Shown here: piece after piece, positions 1-9,000 of the stretch | How the letters are laid out: every line of letters starts with the position of its first letter | Position numbering within the stretch: the stretch's first letter is position 1 | Origin: Chara braunii | Lineage: Eukaryota; Streptophyta; Charophyceae; Charales; Characeae | DNA: 24,465 nucleotides | Assembly (NCBI GenBank): GCA_003427395.1 | Contig: BFEA01000029.1 | Location: 3,167,371 to 3,191,835, forward strand | Direction: 5' to 3' | Position numbers and translations under genes: made by a program | The notes under the pieces: model-generated | What the model was told of the DNA's origin: nothing | Databases searched by the model: none | What the model saw: only the letters and a program-made list of their open reading frames with translations

Positions 1-22
1 AGGCATGGCAGCACAACGTGTG

Positions 23-87
<65 letters not shown>

Positions 88-158
88 GGCAGCACTTCGC
101 ACTGAAATGCATCACAGAACATCGAGTCAAGCCATAAGGCATGGCAGCACAACGTGTG

Positions 159-189
<31 letters not shown>
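1..189. repeat. (AG)n microsatellites in a 136-bp direct duplication
   Basis: Two AG tracts (25-85 and 161-189) each follow the same lead-in, which starts AGGCATGGCAGCACAACGTG at position 1 and again at 137. The window therefore opens inside a tandemly repeated unit of about 136 bp. Open frames here are only Arg-Glu dipeptide runs and are not genes. Confidence 0.9.
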
Positions 190-192
<3 letters not shown>

Positions 193-725
193 TGGCGTTG
201 TGTTGCATGGGAATACATGGTGGCACAGCATGACGCATCAGAATGTATCGCACCGCACGATTCGACCATTTTCGGTTGGATAGGACAGTAGCGACCCGTT
301 GACCACTCAGAGAATCTACGCCATGGTCATGGCCAGTCTTAGGACTGTGCGATTGGCCATGGATCATGATTATTGACTAGGGCACAGCCTTGATTTTCCA
401 GAAATTAGGTTTTACAGTTCGTGAACTGATAGGAGTCCTATTCCTCTTCATCCCGTCTACTCTGCATTCCCTCATCACCTACCACTCTCCTAATCTCTCT
501 CCTCCACCTCAGGCTCTTACTCCCATCCTCCAACATACAGAAGCAGATTCACGGTAAGCATCTTGCCGACGAAGAATGTTCCAGATTAACACAGGTCATT
601 CTTTTCTTTCTGGCGCCCTTGAACTCCCATCCCTGATAGAAAAGCAAGAAGATTCCCAAACTGAAGTACTCAGCCAGTCAGAAACTCCGCGAAGCCTCAC
701 AAAGGTTGCATCCCGAAGCAGATTA
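190..725. other. Unassigned intergenic DNA
   Basis: I see no convincing exon, RNA or repeat in this stretch. A 75-residue open frame beginning at 576 runs into the tRNA-like element at 726 and has no recognisable domain. Confidence 0.5.
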
Positions 726-798
726 AAGAGCCTAGCTCAGTTGGTAGAGAACGAGAGTGGCATTCAGGAGGTCGTGGGTTCGATTCCCCCGGTCTTCA
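726..798 (+). repeat. tRNA-like sequence (degenerate tRNA-Ala-GGC shape), probable SINE head
   Basis: The stretch is exactly 73 nt and reads as a tRNA cloverleaf. It has a perfect A box TAGCTCAGTTGG at 733-744 and a perfect B box GGTTCGATTCC at 777-787, the two internal promoter elements of RNA polymerase III. The anticodon position reads GGC between T33 and A37. The acceptor stem pairs poorly (ends A1/C72 and A4/C69 mismatch) and two of five anticodon-stem pairs fail. A GGC-anticodon tRNA-Ala is not usual in eukaryotes. The intact promoter with a decayed fold fits a tRNA-derived SINE or tRNA pseudogene better than a working tRNA. Confidence 0.65.
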
Positions 799-1100
799 TT
801 TGAGCCCCCACGGCCTCCTGCGGCTCACTACGGTTTCACCAGCCGAGTTAGTTGGTTCGACCCCCCTGATAGGGTTTGGTAGGGGGTCGGATCCCCTCCC
901 ATCCATTGCCCGGGGTTAGGAGGAAGCTGCGGTGCTTAGACACAGGTGGAGGTCGGTGACAACCCAACCCATAACCCTTAGGGGCCCCAGCTGGTATGTG
1001 TAGATAGACTACAATCGACCAAAAACGCTAGTGACTGGATGTAGGACTTAGTTAGGAAGGACAGGTAGAGTGAGGCATACGAGTGAAGAATATAGCTTAG
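799..1100 (+). repeat. Possible SINE body following the tRNA-like head
   Basis: Directly 3' of the tRNA-like head lies about 300 bp of GC-rich DNA with no coding potential. It contains a CCCCCCTGATAGGG to GGGGGTCGGATCCCC stretch that can fold back. The right end is not defined: I see no poly-A tail or target-site duplication, so the 1100 limit is an estimate. Confidence 0.3.
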
Positions 1101-1556
1101 TTTAAAGGGGGGTGGGAAAAAGAGCCAGTGGGAATCAGTGGCGACTTCTCAGTATTCTAGTGAGCTCTGGCATTGTCAGCAGCAGTAACTGTTTTCGGAA
1201 TTCTAACCCTGTCATTTTCCAGAGCATGCCGAATGAAGCACATCGTAGATCAGCATGGAGGAAGGACAGTCATTCCAGGTACTTTGTCAGGCGGCTTTAT
1301 ATTCCCACGATCACAACTAACCCTCTACCCCAAACTAACGGTTGGCACAATGCCACCTCTGCACACAGATTTTACTTTCACAACTGCAACATGCAACTTT
1401 CAATAGCTGACTCTGTTGCCCAAAAGCGGGTGGAAGTTGAGGTTTGGCAAAAGCATCGCAGTTGTTGTGTGAGGATACTGGTTCAAAATCCAGTACAGAT
1501 ACATCACTCCGAAGTCTGAGACAAGACTGGCCATCCGAAACAGGTCTGCAGGGTCC
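1101..1556. other. Unassigned DNA
   Basis: No exon or RNA gene could be supported. Open frames on both strands overlap each other and none shows a domain. Confidence 0.45.
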
Positions 1557-2090
1557 GTGAATAGCAGAGCGGCATACCTGCCAACAGCCGACCCCGGCCG
1601 CCGACCGTTTTGCAGCCAACCAGTAGGGCCGCCCGTTTTGCAGCCGACCAGGAGGGCCGACCAGTCAGAAAACAGCCATCCACTGTTTTTTTTTCAAATC
1701 CGAGTTGGGGGCTGTACTGAGCTTGTTGAGTACAGCCCAAATCTGCTGAGAAACTTTTGGGGATTGGGGGGGGGTAATGGGGGGGAGGGAGGGGATAGGG
1801 GGTATTGGGCTGGTATAGGGGGTATTGGGGAGGGTATGACTACTATGAGGGTGTTGGGGTGCAGTTTGGGGGTGTTGAGGGGGGTGTGGGGGGGGTGTAT
1901 GGGGGTATTGGGGGCGGGTATGGGGGTGTTGGTGGGGATATTGAGGGTTCTGGACCCAAATATATATATATATATTTTTATTTTTATTTTTTTTGTTTTT
2001 TTGGCGGGGTGCCGATGACCCCCGACCAGTAGGTGCCCTCCAGCCGACCGGTCAGCTGGTCGGCAGCTGACCAGTCAAGGGGCACTGACT
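1557..2090. repeat. Composite repeat: GCCGACC-motif repeats flanking a G-rich core and (TA)n
   Basis: Degenerate units of about 28 bp built on GCCGACC, TTTTGCAGCC and ACCAGNAGG lie at 1585-1665. Related GACCAGTAGG and GCCGACCGGTCAGC motifs reappear at 2022-2075, partly as a palindrome. Between them are a strongly G-rich + strand (1757-1945, many GGGTATTGGG-like units) and an alternating TA run at 1961-1974. The arrangement suggests one mobile or foldback element with related ends, but I found no target-site duplication. Confidence 0.5.
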
Positions 2091-2600
2091 GTCAGGCATG
2101 CAATACTGGTGAATAGGTTAAAATGGAACGTGGTCCAGTCTGTGTCTTGGATAGAGAATATTGTCAATGCAGTGCACGAACCGAGCCAGAAATGGGGCTG
2201 AACAAGCATGGAACAAGTCTTTGGGTTGTAACCTTTGGCTGAAGTCCAACTTCTAGGGTCCAAAGTCACTCTACTGGGCCTTAGAAATGTCTGAGAAGGC
2301 CTTAGGTAGGTGGGACAGAGGTCCAGGGTTGAAAAGATCTGTACAGGGCATGAAGATGTCAACTCTGGCCCTAGGGAATTCAGCAGACAGACCCTACCCG
2401 GGGACTGGAGTCAAAGATGTTCCCAGACTCAACCACGTGTAGAAATCACAGAATCCAAAGGCTCAGCAAAAGTTTTCGGAAACTTGCAAGGCACCCAAGG
2501 TCTAGGCACACACTGGCTGCGGAAAGTTTTTTTTTCTGAATCGTTTTTTGTGAGTTCTTTATGATGTGAGGTACATGCCTATTAATTTTGAAGTCTGCCC
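2091..2600. other. Unassigned DNA, probably 3' flank of the minus-strand gene at 2610
   Basis: No feature is recognisable. As it follows the stop codon at 2610-2612 on the minus strand, part of it may be 3' untranslated sequence. Confidence 0.35.
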
Positions 2601-2609
2601 ACCCATTCC

Positions 2610-2723
2610 TCATCCGGGCACTGGCTGCATGCTGCGCAAGCGCTGCTGCGCTATGCGCTGGCCAGCGCTCACGCGCTCACGGGCGAGCTGGAAGGCGCAG
2701 GCAGCCATATCCGAGCTGCGCTG
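2610..2723 (-). CDS. Last exon of an unidentified protein
   Basis: This 114-nt minus-strand exon starts after an acceptor reading CATACAG and ends in TGA at 2612-2610. It encodes 37 residues beginning QRSSDMAACAF and ending RSMQPVPG. It is rich in Arg, Gln and Ala with helix-like spacing (FQLARERVSAGQRIAQQRL), which fits an amphipathic or coiled-coil C-terminus. It joins in phase 0 to the exon at 2815-2898. High GC at third codon positions supports coding. An alternative acceptor eight bases upstream in the direction of transcription would lead to a different frame with an early stop, so I prefer the one given. I do not recognise the family. The gene may be the same as the CCCH gene at 5933-6649 on the same strand, but no connecting exon was found. 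Confidence 0.55.
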   Translation of the reverse strand, partial: QRSSDMAACAFQLARERVSAGQRIAQQRLRSMQPVPG

Positions 2724-2814
2724 CTGTATGCTGGATGGGGCGCATGGTGGTCCTTGGGTGCATGTGGTATCTGTGAGTTGGGGATTGAGGTTATGAGTGA
2801 GGTGAGAGACATAC

Positions 2815-2898
2815 CTGGTGCTTGAGGCGAACGGCATTGGCCGAAATCTGCTCGTACTTCGGGGAGCTGTTGACGCCATCAGCGGCATTGTAGATAGG
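2815..2898 (-). CDS. Penultimate exon of the same unidentified protein
   Basis: This minus-strand exon has 28 codons, from PIYNAADGV to RLKHQ, with acceptor CTATCTAG and donor CAG|GTATGT. Both borders are good, and the intron to the next exon is short (91 bp, 2724-2814). The exon begins and ends in phase 0. The peptide (SSPKYEQISANAVRLKHQ) looks like the start of a helical region that continues into the next exon. An in-frame TAG directly upstream of the acceptor supports this border. No catalytic or binding motif is visible, and I cannot name the family. Confidence 0.55.
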
Positions 2899-3375
2899 CT
2901 AGATAGGATCTGCCATTTGTAGTCTGGGCGCCGGGTGCCAGATAGGATGTCAACATTGGTCTTTTGTTCATGATGATGAGACTATTCAAACATTGTCACA
3001 TATGAGCTTTTGCTGTGCTCTTATTTGGTGGGACTCGTGATGCAATTCTGCTTTTGGTTCGAGGTCACGACTATCTGGTCTTATGTGTATGATGCTGCTT
3101 GGTTTCTGAAGTACGCTATCGCTCATTTTCCTTGCATTAGTTTTATTTTCTGTATTTTAATTTTTAATTCAAATTTGGTAAAGAATTTGGATGTAATGCT
3201 CAGGCAAATGTTGTTTATTTTATTTTTCTTCATAAGAATCATAACATTTTTTTTGTCAGATTTTTTTATTTTTTTTTTGGTCCGTGTTCGGCCCGAACGA
3301 CCGAACGCATCCCCAAGGGCTCCCGTACATTTGGGCGTTCGGCCCGTCCTGAACGTCAGTTACCCTGTATGCATA
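2899..3375. other. AT-rich unassigned DNA
   Basis: The sequence is T-rich, with long T runs at 3249-3283, followed by a small palindrome GTTCGGCCCGAAC near 3286. It may be intron of the gene ending at 2610. No further exon of that gene could be recognised here. Confidence 0.4.
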
Positions 3376-4150
3376 TATCGTCACAATCACCGTCGTCTTC
3401 CTCCTCCTCCTTTCCCTCCTCCTCCTCCGTCTTGTCTTACCCTTCCACCTACTCCAACTCATCTTCATCTTCGCTCCTCTCCTTCCTACCCGTCTTTCGC
3501 CCTCGCACACACCACTTAGCGCACACTTTTCTTTTTTGTCTCTTCTTGAATCTTGCTAGTCTTCTTCTTCCTCCTCCTCCTCATCATCTTACTCTCCACC
3601 TGCTTTGACTTGTCTTCGGCCTCCTCCTCCTCCTCCTCAACAGACCTTGATCTCGTCTTTGGTCCCCTCGTCCCCTTTCTCCTCGTCTTTGCCCATCGCC
3701 TACATCGCACGGCACACACTTTTTTCTCTCTCTCTTCTCAGATCTTGCTCATCTTCATCCCCTTCAACGGCCTACCCCTCCACTTGTCTTCAGCCCCAAC
3801 GCACCTCAGCCTCGTCTTCATCCCCTTCCTCCCCTTCCTCCTCGTCTTTCCCCATCACACGCCTTTTCTTTTCCCTCTTCTCGGTTCTACACGGTCGTCT
3901 TCCGCCGCCTCCTCATCCTCGCCTTAATTCTCCACGTACTCCGACTCGTCTTCCGCCTCCTCCTCCTCCTCAAAGGACCTCGACACCTCATCTTCCTCCC
4001 TCTCCCCTCCTTCCTCCTTTTCTTTCACTCTTGTGAGCGCCACATGGCAGGCACTTTGCTTGTCCCCCTTGTCTGCTTTGGCATCATCTTCCTCCGCCGC
4101 CTCCTTCTCCTCTCTCCTTTCTCAGCAGGATCTTTCTACTTTTGTCTTCC
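3376..4150. repeat. Polypyrimidine (TCC/TCTTC-rich) degenerate minisatellite
   Basis: The + strand is almost all C and T for about 775 bp. Similar blocks recur: CTCCACNT..CTCGTCTTC-like segments near 3427, 3593, 3770 and 3924, and CGCACNNCACACTTTT-like segments near 3503, 3703 and 3849. The unit is about 150-200 bp and poorly conserved. Overlapping Ser/Pro/Leu-rich frames on + and Arg/Glu/Lys-rich frames on - are products of the base bias, not genes. Confidence 0.75.
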
Positions 4151-4228
4151 CACATTACAATTCATGCTATCGTTTTCGAAGTATCAGGACAACCAGTCCT
4201 TGTGACTGCACGTCTTTTCAGACTCAGC

Positions 4229-4265
4229 TTTCTTTCTTTTCTTTTCTTTTCTTTTCTTTTCTTTT
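4229..4265 (+). repeat. (TTTTC)n pentanucleotide microsatellite
   Basis: TTTTC units repeat without interruption at the end of a T/C-rich stretch. Confidence 0.95.
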
Positions 4266-5831
4266 AATCCGGACATAATACTGTCATCTGCACAGGAATC
4301 TGGACATGCACATCAGATATGTCTGGATAATCCGGAAACGTCCAGATTTCCGGACAGTTGGATTGGACCGCCATGTCCAGCATCCAGTCCTCTCCGGCGT
4401 ACCACCGGCTTGTCCAGCACTGCCATGCAATACGGTGATTATTGTTGATTTGAGCCTCACGAGTTCATGTGAGATTTGATCTTAAGCTTCCGAAGTGGGG
4501 TTTTCTACAGTTGCACCTATACAAAAGTGAAGATAGTAATGCTGCAAAAAGAAGCAAACAACACAGCAGCTGGCCACAGGAGCAGCACCTAAGTTGGTAT
4601 CTTCTGTACATGATTGTGGGTAACCACAAGGTGCACATAGAGTCAGTTAATAGCACGAGCACCTGCATCTACACCATTGCACGCAGAAAATACACGGAAG
4701 AAAAAGGAAAAGAAGGAGACGAAACGCAATCTGCAAGCCAAATGCAGAAGTGTAACAGTTGCAAACTCGCAACTCAAGACAAAACAGCACTGGCCCACGG
4801 CAATTTACGGAAACTTGTAAGAGGTGCTGAGCACGGAATGAACGTTCATGGGACCACAACACAGGGTGACCACATGAATAGAAAGAGGAAGACAACAAAT
4901 GCCTCACAGACTGGCAAACATCATGCCACCAATGGGGACAGGTTTTGAGAGAGGCAAGCAAACCTGATCACATGTCAGTTTGGGCATCCAGCACAGCATG
5001 GGGTAGGGCTCTGACAATGAATACAGTTTGGGAAACCGTTACTGAATACAACAGCTTGGGTAGGGCATACCTCATATTGCTCCTGGCACAATTAATGTCT
5101 CATAGAGAAGGACCAATCATCATCTCAAAGTGACAAAGGGAATCGATATAGCTGGCTGTCACTAAGGCAGAGTTCATGAGAGTTTGACAACAGAAAACAG
5201 TGCACAAGTAAGAAAACAGAACATACTGAGGTAAAGTGGATCCTGACCCATGTGCACATTGTTCCAGAGCTACCAACAGTTCGGACCACACCAAGGTCAG
5301 ACGAAGAAGGGCTCGAAGACGTGTAGGGCGAACCACCACTACATCGTGAAATATCAGCCCAGCCCCTGCGGATGGAAAACCTGCGGCAACTGGACTGTCC
5401 ATCCAATGAACCAACTCAGGAAGTGGAGGCGACATGGTAAACCAGGCGGGCACAAAAGGAGTGGTGACTATTTCAACTAAAGTCACCATCACAAGATAAG
5501 GAGCGAGAGATCATAAACACCATAGAGTGATATCACTGCAAGAACTGGACACTACATGTGCTTTGATGGTGGTGCTGCCCCAGAGTCCCACTTCATGACA
5601 ACATTCTGAAGCCTCGCTGTAATTGGCAGACGGTTTGTGAGGACAGGGCCAATGAACACTTCTGACACTTGGATTAATGGCCACACGTGGAATACAGGTT
5701 ACATCGCTGAGAGTTCGACAAATATGTATAGCGAATGAAGAGGTCTAGTGCTATTATGTGATATCCATGCACCCACTCGCTATGACCTATCTTTCAAGGT
5801 ATCACGTTCAGAAGATGCCCACAGCTGTGTG
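4266..5831. other. Unassigned DNA, possibly intron
   Basis: 4275-4400 holds several inverted copies of a TCCGGA/TCTGGA motif (ATCCGGACAT, TCTGGATAATCCGG, GTCCAGATTTCCGGAC), perhaps an element end. The rest shows no exon I can support. It lies between two minus-strand gene pieces and could be intron of the CCCH gene. Confidence 0.4.

Positions 5832-5868
<37 letters not shown>
5832..5868 (+). repeat. Poly-A run, 37 nt
   Basis: An uninterrupted A37 follows GCTGTGTG. It could be the tail of an old retroposed copy on + or a poly-T tract in the minus-strand intron. No retroposon body was recognised upstream. Confidence 0.9.
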
Positions 5869-5870
<2 letters not shown>

Positions 5871-5932
5871 CATCAATAAGAAAAACATAAGAGCCCTTAA
5901 TGCAGGAAAGGGTGCTCAGCTATGCCACGAAC

Positions 5933-6649
5933 CTTGCTGGATGGAAGTAGTCACACTCATGACGGAGGCACATGCCACGGGTCAGCATATCAAAGCAGAT
6001 GCGTCGCGACCGATCAAATCCCCCAGAGAAGTTTCCTCCTCTATCTGCCAATCTCACATCCCAGTCCCTTTCTCGTTCCCTAAACCCTACTCGCTCCCTC
6101 TCCCTTTCTCTATCCCTTTCCCTCTCCCTCTCTCGGTCACTCCCTCCACCCAGCCTGTCCTGGGGACGATCCATGTGTCGATCCATGACCATCCCATGCC
6201 TCTCCATCCGACCACCCTCCCACTCATGCCCATAACGATGCATTACGGGACCACCAGCTGCTGCAGGAGCCAGGCCACCAGGTCCAGGACATGGCCCTAC
6301 TGTACTCCCCCCTGCAACCATCTCGCCCACAGATCCACCACTAGTACCGCCACCTGCCACTGTTCTTGGGCCACCACCACTTAAAACAGCCCCATTTCCA
6401 CCACCAACCAGGCCACTTTCAGGTACATTGCAGCCACCTCCCGTTCCACCACCATTAGTGCCAGCAGCTCCACTCACGGCAGAATTCACACCACTTGAAG
6501 AAGGGACATGACCATCACGTTGCTGCTGCTGCTCCCTATGATCACGGAACTGGCAGAAGACTGAGCTGCTATTGGAAGTAGGCGGTCCATGTTCCCATCC
6601 TGGAGCATGAGGAACTTCTCGAGGAGATGATGGTCTTCCAGTTGGTGGC
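5933..6649 (-). CDS. Large internal exon of a CCCH zinc-finger protein
   Basis: A minus-strand exon of about 717 nt opens after acceptor TTGTGCAG and remains open for about 239 codons. Order of parts: a Pro/Ser/Gln-rich start (PPTGRPSSPREVPHAPGWEHG, then a short Gln run), a Gly/Val-rich low-complexity middle, a Met/His/Arg segment, a dense Arg/Asp/Glu repeat, and at the end a zinc finger in the phrase RRICFDMLTRGMC then LRHECDYFHPA. The spacing is C-x8-C-x4-C-x3-H, within the CCCH range known for RNA-binding proteins. The RD/RE stretch resembles those of splicing and mRNA-processing factors. A donor GCAAG|GTTCGT follows the finger at 5933. Without splicing the frame would stop at 5920 after ARFVA. 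Upstream and downstream exons were not identified. The role as a nuclear RNA-binding protein is inferred from the family. Confidence 0.7.
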
Positions 6650-7030
6650 CTGCACAATCCGTGCGACAAGGAAAGACAGCACCACTTATGTTATGATGAC
6701 TAATAGCCCGCATGACGGTATACACGGGAAGACGAAGAAGAACAAAATAGACCCAGTTCTTTGAATAAGCACCCTGAATGTCGTTGGTCGTTGGACATGG
6801 AAACCCGAAGCAGAACAAAACAGCAGCTCCAGCTTGGGATTTGCAACCAGTCCTCCAGGGTGCCCACCAAGAGATCCGAAAGACCTGCATTATAGTTGGG
6901 GGATGGCGGTCATTCCCCTTCAACCATTTCCTGCCACATGTCCAACCTTATCTGAACAATCCCACAATAACACCACAGCTCTTGTAGCACATCGGATATG
7001 TCTAAACTTTGTTTGCCCCAGAAAGAGCAC
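6650..7030. other. Unassigned DNA, probably intron 5' of the CCCH exon
   Basis: A possible small minus-strand exon (6773-6884, acceptor AATGCAG, donor CAGG|GTGCTT) was considered, but its best-looking frame does not agree in phase with the CCCH exon. Nothing else is visible. Confidence 0.35.
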
Positions 7031-7070
7031 ATCTCCCTCCCTCCCTCCCTCCCTCCCTCTCTCCACATCT

Positions 7071-7113
<43 letters not shown>

Positions 7114-7122
7114 TCCCCCCCC

Positions 7123-7200
<78 letters not shown>
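7031..7200. repeat. (CCCT)n / (CT)n microsatellite with a C19 run
   Basis: CCCT units at 7034-7059 pass into CT dinucleotides to 7114, then 19 C residues at 7115-7133, then CT dinucleotides to about 7195. Confidence 0.95.
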
Positions 7201-7201
<1 letters not shown>

Positions 7202-7300
7202 TAGCTTTCCCATGTGCACTCTTGCCCTCTTTCAACCCTTCCATTCCCATTCTCGGCCCTCCCCCACCCTTCTACCCCACTTCCTTCCTCTCCATCTACC
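7201..7300. repeat. Left copy of a perfect 100-bp duplication
   Basis: These 100 bases recur without a difference at 7391-7490. A CT tract lies before each copy. The adapter at 7303-7340 begins two bases after this copy ends, so the duplication is best read as an assembly error rather than genomic structure. Confidence 0.9.
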
Positions 7301-7302
7301 CC

Positions 7303-7338
7303 CTGTCTCTTATACACATCTAGATGTGTATAAGAGAC

Positions 7339-7340
<2 letters not shown>
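7303..7340. other. Nextera/Tn5 mosaic-end mate-pair junction adapter (artificial sequence)
   Basis: The 38 bases are two 19-bp Tn5 mosaic ends head to head: CTGTCTCTTATACACATCT followed by AGATGTGTATAAGAGACAG. This is the circularisation junction of Nextera mate-pair libraries, not host DNA. Translations across it give the well-known contaminant peptide VSYTHLDVYKRQ. The perfect 100-bp repeat on both sides and the CT tract show that reads containing the junction were built into the contig. Confidence 0.98.
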
Positions 7341-7391
<51 letters not shown>

Positions 7392-7490
7392 TAGCTTTCC
7401 CATGTGCACTCTTGCCCTCTTTCAACCCTTCCATTCCCATTCTCGGCCCTCCCCCACCCTTCTACCCCACTTCCTTCCTCTCCATCTACC
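7341..7490. repeat. (CT)n and right copy of the false duplication
   Basis: A CT tract (7341-7386) leads into a copy of 7201-7300 at 7391-7490. After 7490 the sequence continues into new C/T-rich DNA, so this copy is probably the true genomic context. Confidence 0.9.
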
Positions 7491-8586
7491 TCCCTCCCTC
7501 TTCCTCCCCAGCCTCGCCCCCCGCCTCCCCTTTTGTCATCCTTTTCTCCCCCTTCCCCACCAGATCTTCCTCCAGCCTCCCCTCCATACATCCCCCCTTC
7601 ACCCCATCCCACCCAGCCCCTTGCAATATTTCCCTGCCCATGACCACCTCACCACGTAAGGGTATGCACGAAGTTTATGTCAATATCATTAGTCCACTCC
7701 TCAATTTCCATACTCCTTGCTATCTACCTAAGCTCTCTTAACTATTCCCCTTGAGCTACAGCATCAACGGCTACATTTCCTCCCTAATGCAGGCAAGGAA
7801 CCCATAGCTGCTTACGCTATAGTTGGGACTTGCAAAAACTAGTCCTGCAAGATCTCTAGACATGCTGCTCGATACCGCATGACAGCACCAATATTCTACA
7901 AGCATCCCATGGACACTTAGAAACAGGTGATCGTAGGAAAGCGAGGGAAGTGCAAGCACGAATTTCTGTCTGCAAGTTAGCTCTACGCCAGTTCGAAACA
8001 AGTCCCTGCAAGGATTCCAGCACTCCTGCCGGCCACTAATGCAAAGATGTCCGTTCCTGATCTCTAAGAGAGATGGCGCATGATAATCAGAAACAGAGCA
8101 AGGAAGAGCAACCCCGTAACGAAGCCCTAAGGCAAAACAAAATCTGAAACTGCACAGTCAAAACATATCACCTATCAACTAGCATGTATAGGCCACAACA
8201 ATTGACATGAAGCTTCTGTTGTCCCAGTGTCTGGGAACAGTGGGCTGGTGTCGGGCAACAATCCAGCACTGGTCCAATACAGTGGAATCAAAGGGCCAAA
8301 GTACTATACGACGAAAATGGGTACTGACTTCCCATTACTCAGAAATGGTTCAGTAAGGTGTCAGCATCCTTAAACCACCACTGGCCCTGAATCTACTTCA
8401 TCGAACCTACTGGTTTTCCTGAACCTGGAGGACCAAACCTAATCGATCTGAGTCTACAGGGTCACGGGGTCACAGTATGACAGAGGTGTGCATACTTTTC
8501 CGGCCAGGATTTACTTCTGGCAATGCAGTTTGTTTTTGACTTAGTATTTTCCGAAAAAGATCGGCAATCAATCTCTTTTGCTTTTC
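7491..8586. other. C/T-rich DNA to about 7640, then unassigned
   Basis: 7491-7640 continues the polypyrimidine character. From 7660 to 8586 the base composition is ordinary and I see no supported exon, RNA gene or repeat. Confidence 0.5.
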
Positions 8587-8730
8587 TTAGAAAGGGCGAC
8601 AGCCTTGAGTTATCATCATGGAGCTGACAGGCCCCTTCTGGGCTGACAGGCCCCTTCTGGGCTCGGACTTGGGTGCGTATTTCAGCAGTTCATGGGTGTA
8701 CCAACTGAGCCAGGCCCATTGGTAGATCAG
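8587..8730 (-). repeat. Second tRNA-like SINE fragment
   Basis: On the minus strand a perfect A box TGGCTCAGTTGG lies at 8712-8701. A near B box AGTCCGAGCCC follows at 8669-8659, about 31 nt downstream, the usual distance in tRNA genes. The B box departs from consensus at T55 (C here). The tRNA fold cannot be completed, so this is a tRNA-derived SINE or tRNA relic. Its 3' part contains a 20-bp unit duplicated in tandem (about 8622-8661, GCTGACAGGCCCCTTCTGGG twice). Confidence 0.5.
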
Positions 8731-8903
8731 CACCCAATCTATTTCCCTAATTTTCAGATTCTTTAGCCATCGCCAAAGGCGGCACACTCAAAATTTTGCA
8801 CCATGACGGGGTTAATCATCTTTGCAGGTTCAAATGTTTTTCCCTGTCTGAGAAGAACAGCACCCAGCCTCAAAAAGAAACTACAGGTGACAGCATCCAA
8901 ACA

Positions 8904-9000
8904 AGGGTGGTGGAGGGTGGTGGAGGGTGGTGGAGGGTAGGGGAGGGTAGGGGAGGGTGGGGCAGGGTGGTGGAGGGTAGGGGAGGGTCGTGGAGGGTGA
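8904..9000 (+). repeat. 10-bp G-rich minisatellite
   Basis: About nine to ten units of GGTGGAGGGT and variants (GGGGAGGGTA, CGTGGAGGGT) stand in tandem. The + strand has regularly spaced GG and GGG runs and could form G-quadruplexes. Frames through it give Gly/Trp/Val repeats that are unlikely to be protein. Confidence 0.9.

Noticed and set aside
576-803. A 75-residue open frame on +
   Set aside because: Its second half is the tRNA-like element and no domain is present.
1468-1505. T-arm-like ACTGGTTCAAAATCCAGT
   Set aside because: The stem pairs, but the loop is eight bases rather than seven and no A box or cloverleaf is found upstream.
3010-4278. Overlapping open frames of 80-170 residues on both strands
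   Set aside because: They arise from a strand-biased C/T tract that rarely contains stop codons. Composition is only Ser/Pro/Leu or Arg/Glu/Lys and no domain is visible.
6773-6884. Possible exon just 5' of the CCCH exon
   Set aside because: Splice signals exist, but the Gly-rich frame that looks like protein does not match the phase of the CCCH exon, and the frame that matches looks random.
6998-7640. Several long open frames with Ser-Leu or Arg-Glu repeats
   Set aside because: They translate CT/GA microsatellites, poly-C and a synthetic adapter. The peptides are pure simple-sequence artefacts.
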